DNA of 36,432 nucleotides from a virus, in IMG/VR virus record IMGVR_UViG_3300020180_000060, positions 1 to 36,432 of that record. One strand, given 5' to 3'. Position numbers and translations under genes: made by a program. Below, in pieces: positions 5,240-14,089 of the stretch. Numbering within the stretch: the stretch's first letter is position 1; the number at the start of each line of letters is the position of its first letter. The notes beneath the pieces are model-generated. The model searched no databases and was not told where the DNA came from. It saw only the letters and a list, made by a program, of their open reading frames with translations.

Positions 5240-6484
5240 ATGAGCAAAATGGAAGTGCATTGCTTGTACGACAAGCTAGTCCGGGTATCGGAGTTGAAAG
5301 AGCACCCGAAGAACCGGAACGTGCACCCGCAAGACCAAATTGATCGCCTAGCTAAGATCTTGAAGTATCAAGGCTGGCGAGCACCCGTGAAGGTCTCGAA
5401 ACGCTCGGGGCTCATCACGGCTGGCCATGGTCGATTGATGGCGGCTCGGCACGCTGGCTGGAAAGAAGTGCCCGTTAACTTCCAAGATTACGACTCAGAT
5501 GAACAGGAGTACGCCGACCTCCAGGCTGACAACGCCATCGCACTGTGGGCGGACCTCGACCTATCCGGCATCAATGCAGACTTAGGCGATCTCGGCCCTG
5601 ACTTCGATCTCGAGATGCTCGGCATGAAAGACTTTGAGCTAGTGATTGGGGATACGCTCGACCCTCAGTGTGATGAGGATGAGATCCCTGAGTTTGTCGA
5701 ACCGAAGTCTAAGCTAGGGGATATCTACCAGCTCGGTCGTCACCGGCTCATGTGTGGGGACAGCACGAGCATTGATGCGGTCGAGAAGCTCATGAACGGC
5801 GACAAGGCCGATGTAGTATTCACAGACCCGCCATATAACCTTCAGGAACACGGTCAGACAAAGCGAACCAATAAGACCGATAGCAAGACGGAGAAATTCG
5901 GCGACTGGGACGTTGGATTTGACCCACTCGACGTATTGCCGGTTATCGTAGCCGCTACAGCAGAGGTTTCTCATCGGTTTATATGCACATCAAGCTGGCT
6001 CTTTGGGAAGATCCACGATTGGTTTGAACGGGCGGGGGAAAAGCCTAACTATTTAGTATGGGCAAAAAATAACCCAATGCCATCACTCTCTAAGACCAGC
6101 TTTGTCCAGGCATCCGAGCTGATCGTTCATTCGCGCAGGGGAGGTCCGCCCTTCGACTATCCATCCGGCAAGAACCTTCCAAACGTCTTCATGGGCAATG
6201 TCGAGCCGCACGAATTTGGGCACCCAACCCAGAAGCCAGTTTACATGATCGAGTACTGCATTCAGCCCACCACTGGATCCGTTCTCGACCTCTTCGGCGG
6301 CTCGGGCTCGACTCTCATCGCTTGCGAAAAGACGAACCGTAACTGCTTCATGATGGAACTCGACCCGAAGTATTGTTCGATAATCGTCGAAAGGTGGTGT
6401 AAATACACTGGCCAGGAGGCTTATCTAATCAATGAAGATGGGACGCAGACCGGCTGGAGTGCAGTCAAAGGAGGCATGGAGTGA
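5240..6484 (+). CDS. ParB-like domain fused to beta-class DNA methyltransferase
   Basis: Residues about 12-90 form a ParB/sulfiredoxin-like domain (VSELKEHPKNRN, then GHGRLMAA at 62-69). The methyltransferase follows: DPPY at 196-199, then the SAM-binding FGGSG at 352-356. DPPY preceding FGGSG is the beta-class order (N6-adenine or N4-cytosine). This fusion is common in phages and prophages and probably modifies phage DNA against restriction. The start at ATG 5240 is preferred; upstream in-frame ATGs would overlap the previous gene. The C-terminus (ERWCKYTGQEA and beyond) is probably acquired: a second copy of the same segment, RWEKYTGKQAEL, lies after the next gene at 6976-7029. Confidence 0.88.
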   Translation: MSKMEVHCLYDKLVRVSELKEHPKNRNVHPQDQIDRLAKILKYQGWRAPVKVSKRSGLITAGHGRLMAARHAGWKEVPVNFQDYDSDEQEYADLQADNAIALWADLDLSGINADLGDLGPDFDLEMLGMKDFELVIGDTLDPQCDEDEIPEFVEPKSKLGDIYQLGRHRLMCGDSTSIDAVEKLMNGDKADVVFTDPPYNLQEHGQTKRTNKTDSKTEKFGDWDVGFDPLDVLPVIVAATAEVSHRFICTSSWLFGKIHDWFERAGEKPNYLVWAKNNPMPSLSKTSFVQASELIVHSRRGGPPFDYPSGKNLPNVFMGNVEPHEFGHPTQKPVYMIEYCIQPTTGSVLDLFGGSGSTLIACEKTNRNCFMMELDPKYCSIIVERWCKYTGQEAYLINEDGTQTGWSAVKGGME

Positions 6485-6974
6485 GCCCCGTGTTTACAAG
6501 TATCAGCATACGGTCATTGCCAAGATATGCATTGAGTGCGGGAAGGCTTTCCAGGCGATCCGCAGGCTCAAGCCGATCTGCTCGGATGAGTGCAAGGGCG
6601 CTCGCCGATCAAGGTTTCGACCTCAGACCTTCCTCGAGTGCTCGTCGTGCGGGAATCGATTCGGCCCCGCTTCGCACCTTAAGCAGCGGCTATGCTCCCG
6701 AGCGTGTAAAGTTAAAAAGCAATCTACCGGGCGTAAGGTCACGCGCAAGACCATCCCGAAGGCGATCAACGCTCAGCGTTTGGTGCGCTACCACGTTCAA
6801 GCGGGGCATATCATTCGACCCAATACCTGTGAGCAGTGCGGAGTCGTTGCTAAGATTGAGGGCGCGCACTTTAACTATGATGAGCCCTTACGGGTTCGCT
6901 GGCTCTGCCGATCGTGCCATGTCCGGTGGGACAAGGCCGAGCCTAAGCACGGCACAATTCGCATCTACATATAG
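6432..6974 (+). CDS. HNH-like multi-zinc-knuckle protein, 180 aa
   Basis: Three successive Cys clusters are visible: CIECG...CSDEC (about 33-54), CSSCG...CSRAC (about 71-92), and CEQCG...IEGAHFNYDEP...WLCRSCHVRW (about 133-168). The last resembles an HNH-like treble-clef zinc finger found in phage proteins with an H-x-[DN]-Y-x-x-P...WLC-x-x-C-H signature. It may be a nuclease, perhaps a homing enzyme, or a DNA-binding protein. The start at 6432 has AGGAGG (6414-6419) upstream and overlaps the methyltransferase by 53 nt; GTG 6459 is an alternative. A relic methyltransferase C-terminus directly after it suggests it was inserted as a mobile unit. Confidence 0.7.
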   Translation: MKMGRRPAGVQSKEAWSEPRVYKYQHTVIAKICIECGKAFQAIRRLKPICSDECKGARRSRFRPQTFLECSSCGNRFGPASHLKQRLCSRACKVKKQSTGRKVTRKTIPKAINAQRLVRYHVQAGHIIRPNTCEQCGVVAKIEGAHFNYDEPLRVRWLCRSCHVRWDKAEPKHGTIRIYI

Positions 6975-6975
6975 C

Positions 6976-7029
6976 GCACGCTGGGAGAAGTACACCGGCA
7001 AGCAAGCGGAGCTAGTACCCCATGGCTAA
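6976..7029 (+). pseudogene. Relic C-terminus of the DNA methyltransferase
   Basis: In the frame ending at TAA 7027-7029 the bases encode ARWEKYTGKQAELVPHG. This aligns with ERWCKYTGQEAYL inside the methyltransferase at 5240-6484, and RWEKYTGK-x-A-E-L is a usual ending of such enzymes. It has no start of its own. The stop overlaps the terminase small subunit start (ATG 7022) by 8 nt, which was probably the original coupling between methyltransferase and TerS. It is best read as the scar left when the HNH-like segment with a divergent methyltransferase 3' end was inserted. Confidence 0.75.
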
Positions 7030-7465
7030 GATGGGCCGACCCGTCATCACGATCGACTGGGATCAGTTCGAGAAGCTTTGTCAGGTGCACTGCACGCTTG
7101 AAGAGATCGCGGGCATCTTCTCTTGCTCATCAGATACGATTGAACGCCGAGTAGTCGAGAAATACGGTCGTATATTTGCGGAGGTGTTTAAAGAGAAGTC
7201 AGCCTTGGGCAAGTTGAGCCTACGCAGGAAGCAATTCGAGCTAGCGCAAAAGGGCGACAAGACGATGCTAGTCTGGCTCGGCAAGCAATTCTTGGGGCAG
7301 GTGGATAACATTGAGCACCGAATCCAGCGCGAAGAGGATGCTGTACTCGAGTTGAGTTACGACCAACTCATGGAGCGAGCCAGGAAGGCGTTACCCGACT
7401 TGATCGCTGCTTATCAAAAGCTACCCGCGCCGCAGGAAGCCGAGCAAGAACCTGATGAGGATTAG
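7022..7465 (+). CDS. Terminase small subunit (TerS)
   Basis: A 147-residue protein directly upstream of the large terminase, with an N-terminal helix-turn-helix (about residues 25-47, TLEEIAGIFSCSSDTIERRV), a central helical oligomerization region and an acidic C-terminal tail (EQEPDED). This matches small terminase subunits, which recognise the packaging site and regulate the large subunit. GGAG at 7008-7011 may be its ribosome site. It overlaps TerL by 11 nt. Confidence 0.82.
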   Translation: MAKMGRPVITIDWDQFEKLCQVHCTLEEIAGIFSCSSDTIERRVVEKYGRIFAEVFKEKSALGKLSLRRKQFELAQKGDKTMLVWLGKQFLGQVDNIEHRIQREEDAVLELSYDQLMERARKALPDLIAAYQKLPAPQEAEQEPDED

Positions 7466-8864
7466 GAACGAGATCCTGCTCAAAGAGATCATTAGGCGAG
7501 GGGAGGCGGGAGCAAGCGCCCATATCCTCTTAGATGACGCTGCATTTTCTCAGCAGTCGGCCTTCACACAAGACAGCTCCCGGTATCTCTCGGCGCTCTG
7601 CACGAGACGAGCGGGCAAGACGGCAGGGCTCGCCATCAAGTACTTCAATGCAGCGAGGAAACATCCCGGCGCGTTCCTTCCCTACTTCGCGCTCACCAGG
7701 GATTCGGCGCGGAACATCATGTGGCCGGTACTCAGGGAAATGGATGCGAAGTTTAAGATTGGCGCTGAGATGAAGGATTCATCCCTTCGGTGCCGCGTGC
7801 CCGGCGGGGCTGAGATCGTACTCATGGGTGCCGACATGCCGAACTTCATCGGACGCGTGAGGGGTATCAAGTCGCCCTTCGCTGCCATTGATGAAGCCCA
7901 GAAGTTCCGAAACTCTATCTTGACTGAATTGATCGACGATATCCTGACCCCCGCGATCTCCGATTACAAGGACGGGGCGCTAGCCGTGTGCGGAACGCCC
8001 GGGCCGCTACCTAAAGGGAAGTTCTTCGATATCACGAGCGGCAAGGAGGGCTTTTCGATCCACCGCTGGAGCGTATTTGATAACCCGTATATGCCGAACA
8101 TGCGGGAGTTCGTCGATGACATGAAATCTAAGAAGGGCTGGACGGATGACCACCCAACCTACCGGCGCGAGTGGCTCGGTGAGTGGGTCGCTGATACCGA
8201 TGCGCTCGTTTATAAGTTCTCAGACTTGAACAGAGCCCCCACGCTGCCCGCTGCGAAGGAGTACCGTTACGTTCTGGGCGTTGACTTGGGCTACGATCCT
8301 GACCCTTCAGCGTTCGTCCTGTGCTGTTATAGCCCACACGACCCGACCCTCTATGTGATTGAGACGTTCAAACAAACTAAAATGATCGTATCGGACGTGG
8401 CTGAGAGGATCCGCTCGTACTTGAAGCGCCATCCGGTCTGTCAGGTGGTCGTGGATGCGGGCGCTCAGGGCAAACAAATCGTTGAAGAGATGCGCCAGCG
8501 TTACTCGTTGCCCATTCATGCGGCTGACAAACACGGGAAGTCGGGCTTCATCGAGCTACTCAACTCCGACATGGCGAGGGGATGCATTAAAGTCGTGAGC
8601 GGGGCCGATCTCATCGAAGAGTGGCAGCATTTGATCTGGGACCCGGACGCGGCTGAGAGGAAAGAGCATCCCGAGTACGACAACCATCTGACCGATGGGT
8701 TCCTGTATGCGTGGCGGTGGGCCTACAACTACGCATGGACTAATAAACCTAAGCGCGTTGACCCGAACTCGGAAGAAGCCGTCGACCTTTGGGCGGACCG
8801 AGAAGCGGTGAAGCTTGATCGCAACAAGAAGCGCATGCCTTGGGATCTAGACGACGAGTATTAA
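7455..8864 (+). CDS. Terminase large subunit (TerL)
   Basis: This is the ATPase/nuclease motor that packages DNA into the prohead. ATPase motifs: Walker A CTRRAGKT (49-56), Walker B FAAIDEA (142-148, catalytic Glu 147) and coupling motif AVCGTPG (177-183). The RNase H-like nuclease has the expected acidic residues: GVDLG (Asp 277), VVVDAG (Asp 334) and HLTDG (Asp 414). At 469 residues the length is normal. It starts within the TerS gene (11-nt overlap). The packaging strategy (cos or headful) cannot be decided from these motifs. Confidence 0.95.
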   Translation: MRIRNEILLKEIIRRGEAGASAHILLDDAAFSQQSAFTQDSSRYLSALCTRRAGKTAGLAIKYFNAARKHPGAFLPYFALTRDSARNIMWPVLREMDAKFKIGAEMKDSSLRCRVPGGAEIVLMGADMPNFIGRVRGIKSPFAAIDEAQKFRNSILTELIDDILTPAISDYKDGALAVCGTPGPLPKGKFFDITSGKEGFSIHRWSVFDNPYMPNMREFVDDMKSKKGWTDDHPTYRREWLGEWVADTDALVYKFSDLNRAPTLPAAKEYRYVLGVDLGYDPDPSAFVLCCYSPHDPTLYVIETFKQTKMIVSDVAERIRSYLKRHPVCQVVVDAGAQGKQIVEEMRQRYSLPIHAADKHGKSGFIELLNSDMARGCIKVVSGADLIEEWQHLIWDPDAAERKEHPEYDNHLTDGFLYAWRWAYNYAWTNKPKRVDPNSEEAVDLWADREAVKLDRNKKRMPWDLDDEY

Positions 8865-8895
8865 CTCGCACCTCCCTACACTGGCACTTAGGCAT

Positions 8896-9180
8896 ATGGC
8901 ATCAAACTCCACTACTGCACCCGCTAAGAAGGCGAGCGCACCGTTTCGCGTTCAAACCCTGAAGAAGATTTTAGACCTGGCTGAGACTTATCAGCTCGAG
9001 GAACTGAGCTTTGCGGGCATCTACCTAAAACGAGGCGGACCGATCAAGGCCGACAAGTCGAAAGGCAAGCCAGTCTCGCAGTCAGCTCCGATTGATACGG
9101 GATGGTCGATTGAGGATATTGATGCCCAAAACGCGCCCATCCTACGGGCCTACGCAGAAGAGTTAAAGGTAGCTGAGTAA
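8896..9180 (+). CDS. Small protein between terminase and portal, 94 aa
   Basis: The N-terminus is Ala/Thr/Lys-rich and probably disordered, followed by one amphipathic helix (VQTLKKILDLAETYQLEEL) and a basic Gly/Lys region. The family is not recognised. A gene of this size before the portal is often a minor head or packaging-accessory protein. The stop overlaps the portal start (TAATG at 9178-9182), so it is coupled to portal translation. The ribosome site is weak. Confidence 0.7.
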   Translation: MASNSTTAPAKKASAPFRVQTLKKILDLAETYQLEELSFAGIYLKRGGPIKADKSKGKPVSQSAPIDTGWSIEDIDAQNAPILRAYAEELKVAE

Positions 9181-11123
9181 TGGCACGCGATCACGACCAG
9201 TCGAAGATTAAAACGCTCGAGTATAACAAGGGCAAGACCAAAGCCGGCGACGCGATCGACGCTCGGTGGTGGCTGATCAAAGACGAGCAAATCTTTGAAC
9301 ACTTGTTTCCTCTGGTGCGCGACATTGAACGCCGCCAGATGTACCGACGCACGGCTAACCTGCGCTACGCTAGGCTCTACTCGAACATGGAAGTTCTAGG
9401 CTTCTACGCCGGGATGACGAACCCTGCGATGTTCGACGGAGCGAACCAGTCGCGCGTGACCTTGAATGTCGTGAAAGCGTGCGTGGATACGGTCGGCTCT
9501 AAGATCGCTAAAAGCAAACCCCGCCCGATGTTCCTGACCGATGACGGCAATTGGAGCGAGCAAGAGCGCGCAAAGAAGCTGACCAAGTTCATGGACGGCG
9601 CATTTGATGAGATGGGCTACTACCTGGAGAAGCAGCGAGCCTTCCGAGATAGCGAGATCTTCGGGACGGGTGCGGTCAAGTTCTTCAAGAAGGACGGCAA
9701 AGTAGCTTGCGAGCGTTCTATGATCGACGAGCTAATCGTAGACGACGCTGAGTCAATCTACGGGACGCCGCAGTCGCTTCATCAAGTCAGGTATGTGAAC
9801 CGCGACGTGCTGCTCGAGACGTTCCCCGACCATAAGGTGGCGATCAAGGCCGCTGCGTGTGCATTCTCGGCTAACGTCATGAGCCCAGCCGCCAAGGACG
9901 TGCTCCGGGTTGTTGAGAGCTGGCATCTGAAGAGTGGCAAGAAGGCCAAGGACGGCAAACATGCGATCGTCTTAGACGGCGCTACCCTATTTGCTGAGAG
10001 CTACGCGTCTGAGATGTTCCCATTCGAGTTCATGCGCTGGACGGACCGAATCACGGGCTTCTACGGCATCGGAATCGCCGAGGAACTCATTGGCATCCAA
10101 ATGGAAATCAACAAGATGCTGGCCACAATCAAGCGCGCCCAGGATCTCATGTGCGTTCCTCGGGTGTGGATCGAATCGAGTTCGGCGATCAATACGAACG
10201 GCATCACCAACGAGATCGGTGGCACGGGCATCTATACCGGCACGCCACCCACGTTCACGACTGCGCCAGGCATGAGCCCCGAGGTGTACTCGCACCTCCA
10301 GATGCTCTACCAGAAGGCGTTTGAGATCGTCGGCGTCTCCCAGTTGTCAGCGACCGCGAAAAAGCCGGCCGGTTTGGATTCAGGCATTGCGCTACGCGAG
10401 TACCAAGACATTGAGAGTGAGCGTTTCCAGTTGGTCAATCAACGCTACGATGACGGCGCACTGACCGCGGCTGCTATCGTGATTGAAAAGACGCAAGAAA
10501 TGTCGGACGCCGGCACTGGTTACAAGGTGAAGGTCAAGGGCGGCAAGGGAACTAAGACCATCTCGTGGAAAGATGTGGAAATGGACCGCGAGGACTACGT
10601 TATGCGCGCGTTCCCAACCTCGATCTTGCCCACGACTCCAGCCGGACGACTCCAGACGACTCAAGAGCTGACCCAGGCGGGGTTCATCGACAAAGATCAG
10701 GCTATGGACCTGCTCGATTTCCCTGACTTGGAAGCGTACATGAGCACCAAGAACGCCCCGGTCGATCTCGTGAAGAAGATTGTCGAGGGGTTCCTAGAGC
10801 GCGGTGAGTACCAGACGCCCGAGCCGTACATGAACCTGCAAATGTCGGCCACGATGGTTCAGTATGCCTACATCAGGGCGAAGCTAGACAACGTGCCCGA
10901 AGAGAAGTTGGACCTATTCCGTCGCTTCATGGATGACTGCCAAGCGCTCATCACCCAAGCGTCAGCCCCACCAGAAGATCCGATGGCTATGGACCCGAGC
11001 ATGGACCCTGCGATGGCTGAAGCCGGTATGGATCCGCTGGCCGTTGACCCGATGGCCGCACCCGAGGCGCAGCCCGTGAGTGACCTAGTGCCAAACGTGC
11101 CCATGGAAGGCATGGCTGAATGA
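9180..11123 (+). CDS. Portal protein
   Basis: A 647-residue protein in the portal position (after TerL, before scaffold and capsid). It has the portal-type pattern of an N-terminal helical/beta wing, a long central clip/stem region (RITGFYGIGIAEELIGIQMEINKML is a typical portal helix region, about residues 284-310) and a C-terminal barrel helix. It would form the dodecameric ring for DNA entry and tail attachment. The last ~55 residues are low-complexity, with recurring MDP/AMDP units. It overlaps the next gene by ATGA. Confidence 0.88.
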   Translation: MARDHDQSKIKTLEYNKGKTKAGDAIDARWWLIKDEQIFEHLFPLVRDIERRQMYRRTANLRYARLYSNMEVLGFYAGMTNPAMFDGANQSRVTLNVVKACVDTVGSKIAKSKPRPMFLTDDGNWSEQERAKKLTKFMDGAFDEMGYYLEKQRAFRDSEIFGTGAVKFFKKDGKVACERSMIDELIVDDAESIYGTPQSLHQVRYVNRDVLLETFPDHKVAIKAAACAFSANVMSPAAKDVLRVVESWHLKSGKKAKDGKHAIVLDGATLFAESYASEMFPFEFMRWTDRITGFYGIGIAEELIGIQMEINKMLATIKRAQDLMCVPRVWIESSSAINTNGITNEIGGTGIYTGTPPTFTTAPGMSPEVYSHLQMLYQKAFEIVGVSQLSATAKKPAGLDSGIALREYQDIESERFQLVNQRYDDGALTAAAIVIEKTQEMSDAGTGYKVKVKGGKGTKTISWKDVEMDREDYVMRAFPTSILPTTPAGRLQTTQELTQAGFIDKDQAMDLLDFPDLEAYMSTKNAPVDLVKKIVEGFLERGEYQTPEPYMNLQMSATMVQYAYIRAKLDNVPEEKLDLFRRFMDDCQALITQASAPPEDPMAMDPSMDPAMAEAGMDPLAVDPMAAPEAQPVSDLVPNVPMEGMAE

Positions 11124-11338
11124 TCTACGTCGTTAAGCAAGCCGTCTCTCACCCGCTGCACTCGAAAGTGTTCCTGAAGATCTCGCGCATCGTGGGCTCA
11201 GACCTTCGGCACGCGGCTGAGATGCTCCGTTTGCCTGACTCCAATCGACGGGACATTGAACGCACCGGCCGCACGACTAAGGTCGATGAGCACGGTCGCA
11301 GAACAGAAATTGAAATCATTGCTGAGGAAAAAGTCTAA
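11120..11338 (+). CDS. Small basic protein between portal and scaffold, 72 aa
   Basis: Unrecognised. The N-terminal half is hydrophobic/basic and the C-terminal half is charged (RRTEIEIIAEEKV). It starts by ATGA overlap with the portal and its TAA shares one base with the scaffold ATG (TAATG at 11336-11340). The strict chaining supports a real gene. The role is unknown; a head-assembly accessory is plausible from position only. Confidence 0.7.
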   Translation: MIYVVKQAVSHPLHSKVFLKISRIVGSDLRHAAEMLRLPDSNRRDIERTGRTTKVDEHGRRTEIEIIAEEKV

Positions 11339-12330
11339 TGCTCTTGCCATCTTCAACCCCTACCGTCTCTATTCCAACTGCTCCGGGCGCTGCCGGCCAG
11401 GGTCTCGCTGCCAAGGAAGGCAGTCTTACCGCTGATTCTTCAGCCGGGGCTATGGAAGGCCACGCTACTCAACAGCCCGATGCGGGAGTGAAGCCGGATG
11501 ACGACCTCTCTGCACGCTTCGCGGCCCTATCTCGCAAGGAGCACAAGTTCCAAGAGGACAAAAGGAAAGCCAAAGAGCTGTCTGAGAAGTACAGCCCCTT
11601 TGAAGAAGCGATCACGCAGAAGGACGCACTTAAACTCCTTGAGCGAGCAGGATTTAGCATCAACGATGTTATTGACGCTGCTCTAAAGGTCGATCACGTT
11701 CCCACGTCAGATGAGAAGGTCGCGACGCTCGAGCAGAAGCTAGCCGCGTTTGAAAAGGCGCAGTTGGATGCAGCTACCGCGAAGGAACAATCCGCCCAGC
11801 AAGAGGTGTTCGACCGCGAGGTATCCGCCTTCAAGGAGACGCTAGGCAAAACCCTCGCCAGCGACCCTGACCGATTTGAATTGATTAACTCCCATGGAGC
11901 AGCCGACACTATTTACGACGCTTGCTTTGAGATCGTGCAAGACGACCCGGATAGCTATGAGACGAGGGCGGAAGTGGAAGCCCTGATTCCTCGGGTTGCG
12001 GACATGATCGAAGCGCAGCTTCAAAAGAACTTAGAAAAACTCAGCGGTGCCAAGAAGTTCAAGGCTCTGTTGGGTTTGACCGAAGCGACTCCAGGGGTGG
12101 GGTTGAACTCAGGTACTCGGTTAGCCGCCCCTACTCAAGCCAGTCTTTACTCCCCTGCTCAAGCGAGTTCTCAGCAGGACATCACACTGACGAACCGTAA
12201 TGCGGCCTCACCGGCTCAGCCAGAAGCAAAACCCAGGGCGATGACTCGAGATGAGTCAAAAGCCCAGGTTGCTAAATGGTTAGAGGAACAGATGAGGCTC
12301 AAATCACAGCAACCTAAGCCACGCGCTTAG
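11338..12330 (+). CDS. Capsid scaffolding protein
   Basis: A 330-residue protein just before the major capsid gene. The N-terminus is Ala/Pro/Gly/Ser-rich and disordered; the centre (about 60-220) is a long charged helical coiled coil rich in Lys, Glu, Ala and Gln; the C-terminus ends with a basic helix and a PRA tail. This composition and position match scaffolding proteins, which template prohead assembly and leave or are cleaved before packaging. No protease motif is seen. Confidence 0.85.
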   Translation: MLLPSSTPTVSIPTAPGAAGQGLAAKEGSLTADSSAGAMEGHATQQPDAGVKPDDDLSARFAALSRKEHKFQEDKRKAKELSEKYSPFEEAITQKDALKLLERAGFSINDVIDAALKVDHVPTSDEKVATLEQKLAAFEKAQLDAATAKEQSAQQEVFDREVSAFKETLGKTLASDPDRFELINSHGAADTIYDACFEIVQDDPDSYETRAEVEALIPRVADMIEAQLQKNLEKLSGAKKFKALLGLTEATPGVGLNSGTRLAAPTQASLYSPAQASSQQDITLTNRNAASPAQPEAKPRAMTRDESKAQVAKWLEEQMRLKSQQPKPRA

Positions 12331-12348
12331 ATTTAAAGGGAGTTCCAG

Positions 12349-13599
12349 ATGGCCTTAGACCTAACTACGTTCGACGCTGCGCTTAAGCAGCATTACACTG
12401 ACGATGCCGTGCTCGACATGGTTTATAAAGATAACCCACTTTTGGCGCTCTTGCCGAAAATGGAAAGCTTCGGCGGCAAAAACCTTCCGGTGCCCCTGAT
12501 CTTTGGCAACCCACAAGGTCGCTCGGCCAGCTTCGCTCGCGCGCAGATCCGCGGCGCTGCGACTTCTTCGCTCTTGCAGGATTTCGTCCTGACCCGCGTG
12601 AAGGATTACTCGATTGCCACGATCGACAACGAGACCATGGAAGCTTCGATTGGGAACGCTAACGCGTTTCTGGAAGCCGCTACGGTTGAGATCGACGGCG
12701 CGATCAATTCGCTGACCCGTTCTTTGGCGATTGCTCAGTACCGTTCTGGCTTCGGTGAGATCGGCAACATCTTGGCTGGTTCTGCGGTCAGCACCGTGAA
12801 CCTCTCGCTTGAGATCGCTTCTTCTGTGACCAACTTTGAAGTCGGCATGGAGCTTGACGTGGCTGCTACCTTGACTGGTGCAGTCCGCGCTTATGGATCT
12901 TCGGGCAACGGCCTGATCGTTACGGGCGTGAACCGTTCGGCTGCTACCTTGCAGTTGACCTTCGGTTCCGCAGTCAACGACGCTGCAAACGGTATCCCGC
13001 TGATTGCTGCTGGCGACTTCCTGTTCGTTCGCGGAGATCACTCGGGCGCGACCGTTACGAAGGTTGCCGGTCTGGAAGCTTGGATTCCACCCGCTGCTCC
13101 AACCTCGACCTTGTTCTTCGGTGTGGATCGTACGGTTGACGTGACCCGTTTGGGCGGTCAGCGTTTGAACGCAGCCGGCTTGCCAATTGAAGAAGCCCTG
13201 ATCGACGGCGCAACGCAAGTTGCTCGCGAAGGCGGGAAGATCGACCATTACTTCATGGACTACTTGAAGTTCGCCGAGCTTGAGAAGAGCTTGGGCTCCA
13301 AGGTTCAGTACGTGAACCTGTCCGCGACGGCTACGGTTGCGTTCCGAGGCATCCAAATCAACGGCCCACGCGGCGTGATTCAGGTGGTTCCGGATCAAAA
13401 CTGTCAGTCTAACCGTGTTTGGGGCGTGCAGCTTGATTCTTGGAAGCATTACTCGCTCGGCAAAGCCGTTCGCGTAATTGATACGGACGGGCTCCAAATG
13501 CTTCGTCAAGCGACGGCTGATGGCGTGGAAGCACGTTACGGCTACTACGCACAGATGGGTTGCCGCGCACCGGGCTTCAACATCAACTTGCAAGTCTAG
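12349..13599 (+). CDS. Major capsid protein
   Basis: A 416-residue protein after the scaffold with a strong ribosome site (AAAGGGAG 12335-12342, 6 nt spacing). The N-terminal pattern (ALKQHYTDDAVLDMVYKDNPLLALL) followed by a beta-rich body with many Ala, Val and Gly fits HK97-fold capsid proteins of podovirus-like phages (inference from pattern and position). A hairpin follows in the gap after the gene. A long antisense ORF here is only a shadow. Confidence 0.88.
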   Translation: MALDLTTFDAALKQHYTDDAVLDMVYKDNPLLALLPKMESFGGKNLPVPLIFGNPQGRSASFARAQIRGAATSSLLQDFVLTRVKDYSIATIDNETMEASIGNANAFLEAATVEIDGAINSLTRSLAIAQYRSGFGEIGNILAGSAVSTVNLSLEIASSVTNFEVGMELDVAATLTGAVRAYGSSGNGLIVTGVNRSAATLQLTFGSAVNDAANGIPLIAAGDFLFVRGDHSGATVTKVAGLEAWIPPAAPTSTLFFGVDRTVDVTRLGGQRLNAAGLPIEEALIDGATQVAREGGKIDHYFMDYLKFAELEKSLGSKVQYVNLSATATVAFRGIQINGPRGVIQVVPDQNCQSNRVWGVQLDSWKHYSLGKAVRVIDTDGLQMLRQATADGVEARYGYYAQMGCRAPGFNINLQV

Positions 13600-13612
13600 T
13601 TCTAAAACTGGC

Positions 13613-13658
13613 GGGGGCTTGGGTGCGTGGGTCATGTGACCTATTTGCTCAAGCCCCC
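13613..13658 (+). terminator. Strong hairpin after the capsid gene
   Basis: GGGGGCTTG (13613-13621) pairs perfectly with CAAGCCCCC (13650-13658). The 28-nt loop contains a smaller GGTCA/TGACC inverted repeat. The 3' side is followed by ATTCTTCGG, not a clean T-run, so it may be a partial terminator or an mRNA 3' stabiliser rather than a full stop. Confidence 0.5.
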
Positions 13659-13717
13659 ATTCTTCGGCTCGGGGGCGAGTCGCAAGTCTTAACCCATACC
13701 TCAGGGGATCTAAGTTT

Positions 13718-14089
13718 ATGTCGAACCGTTACATGCAGCAGTTCATTTATTCGTTTCTTAAGATGTTTAAGAAGGTCATTGCTGAGATTCCGCTAACCGC
13801 AGCGGCAGCAGTCGGAACCGTCTACGCTCCAGGCATCGCGAGCGTAACGAAGTCGGGCACCGGACAGTACACGGTCGTCTTTCAAGACCAGTATGTGAAG
13901 TACATGGGCGCGCATCTGCAAGTGCAGGCTGCCGTCCCAGTGAGCATCGTTGCTCAAGTGCTTTCGTATACTCCGGCCACAAAGACCTTGGTGTTTTCGA
14001 CTCTGGCGGGCGCAACCCCGGTGGACGTCTCGGCAGCCATAGTCATCTATATGGAAGCTAACTTCCGCGACAGCACAGTCGCTCAGTAA
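13718..14089 (+). CDS. Probable capsid-associated beta-sandwich protein, 123 aa
   Basis: The segment from residue ~35 is beta-rich with the patterns GTGQYTVVFQDQYV and LVFSTLAGATPVDVSAA, a style seen in small phage surface or decoration proteins. Its place straight after the capsid supports a head decoration or head-completion role, but the sequence alone cannot show this. AGGGGAT upstream of ATG 13718 is the likely ribosome site. Confidence 0.6.
   Translation: MSNRYMQQFIYSFLKMFKKVIAEIPLTAAAAVGTVYAPGIASVTKSGTGQYTVVFQDQYVKYMGAHLQVQAAVPVSIVAQVLSYTPATKTLVFSTLAGATPVDVSAAIVIYMEANFRDSTVAQ

Noticed and set aside
6481-7029. A plus-strand ORF overlapping the HNH-like gene in another frame
   Set aside because: Most of it is Ser/Arg-rich shadow of the zinc protein; only its last 17 codons are meaningful, as the methyltransferase relic annotated at 6976-7029.
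12361-13635. A 424-codon minus-strand ORF opposite the major capsid gene
   Set aside because: Antisense shadow of a gene with strong codon bias; it lacks a ribosome site, recognizable motifs and context, and its composition is basic and repetitive.
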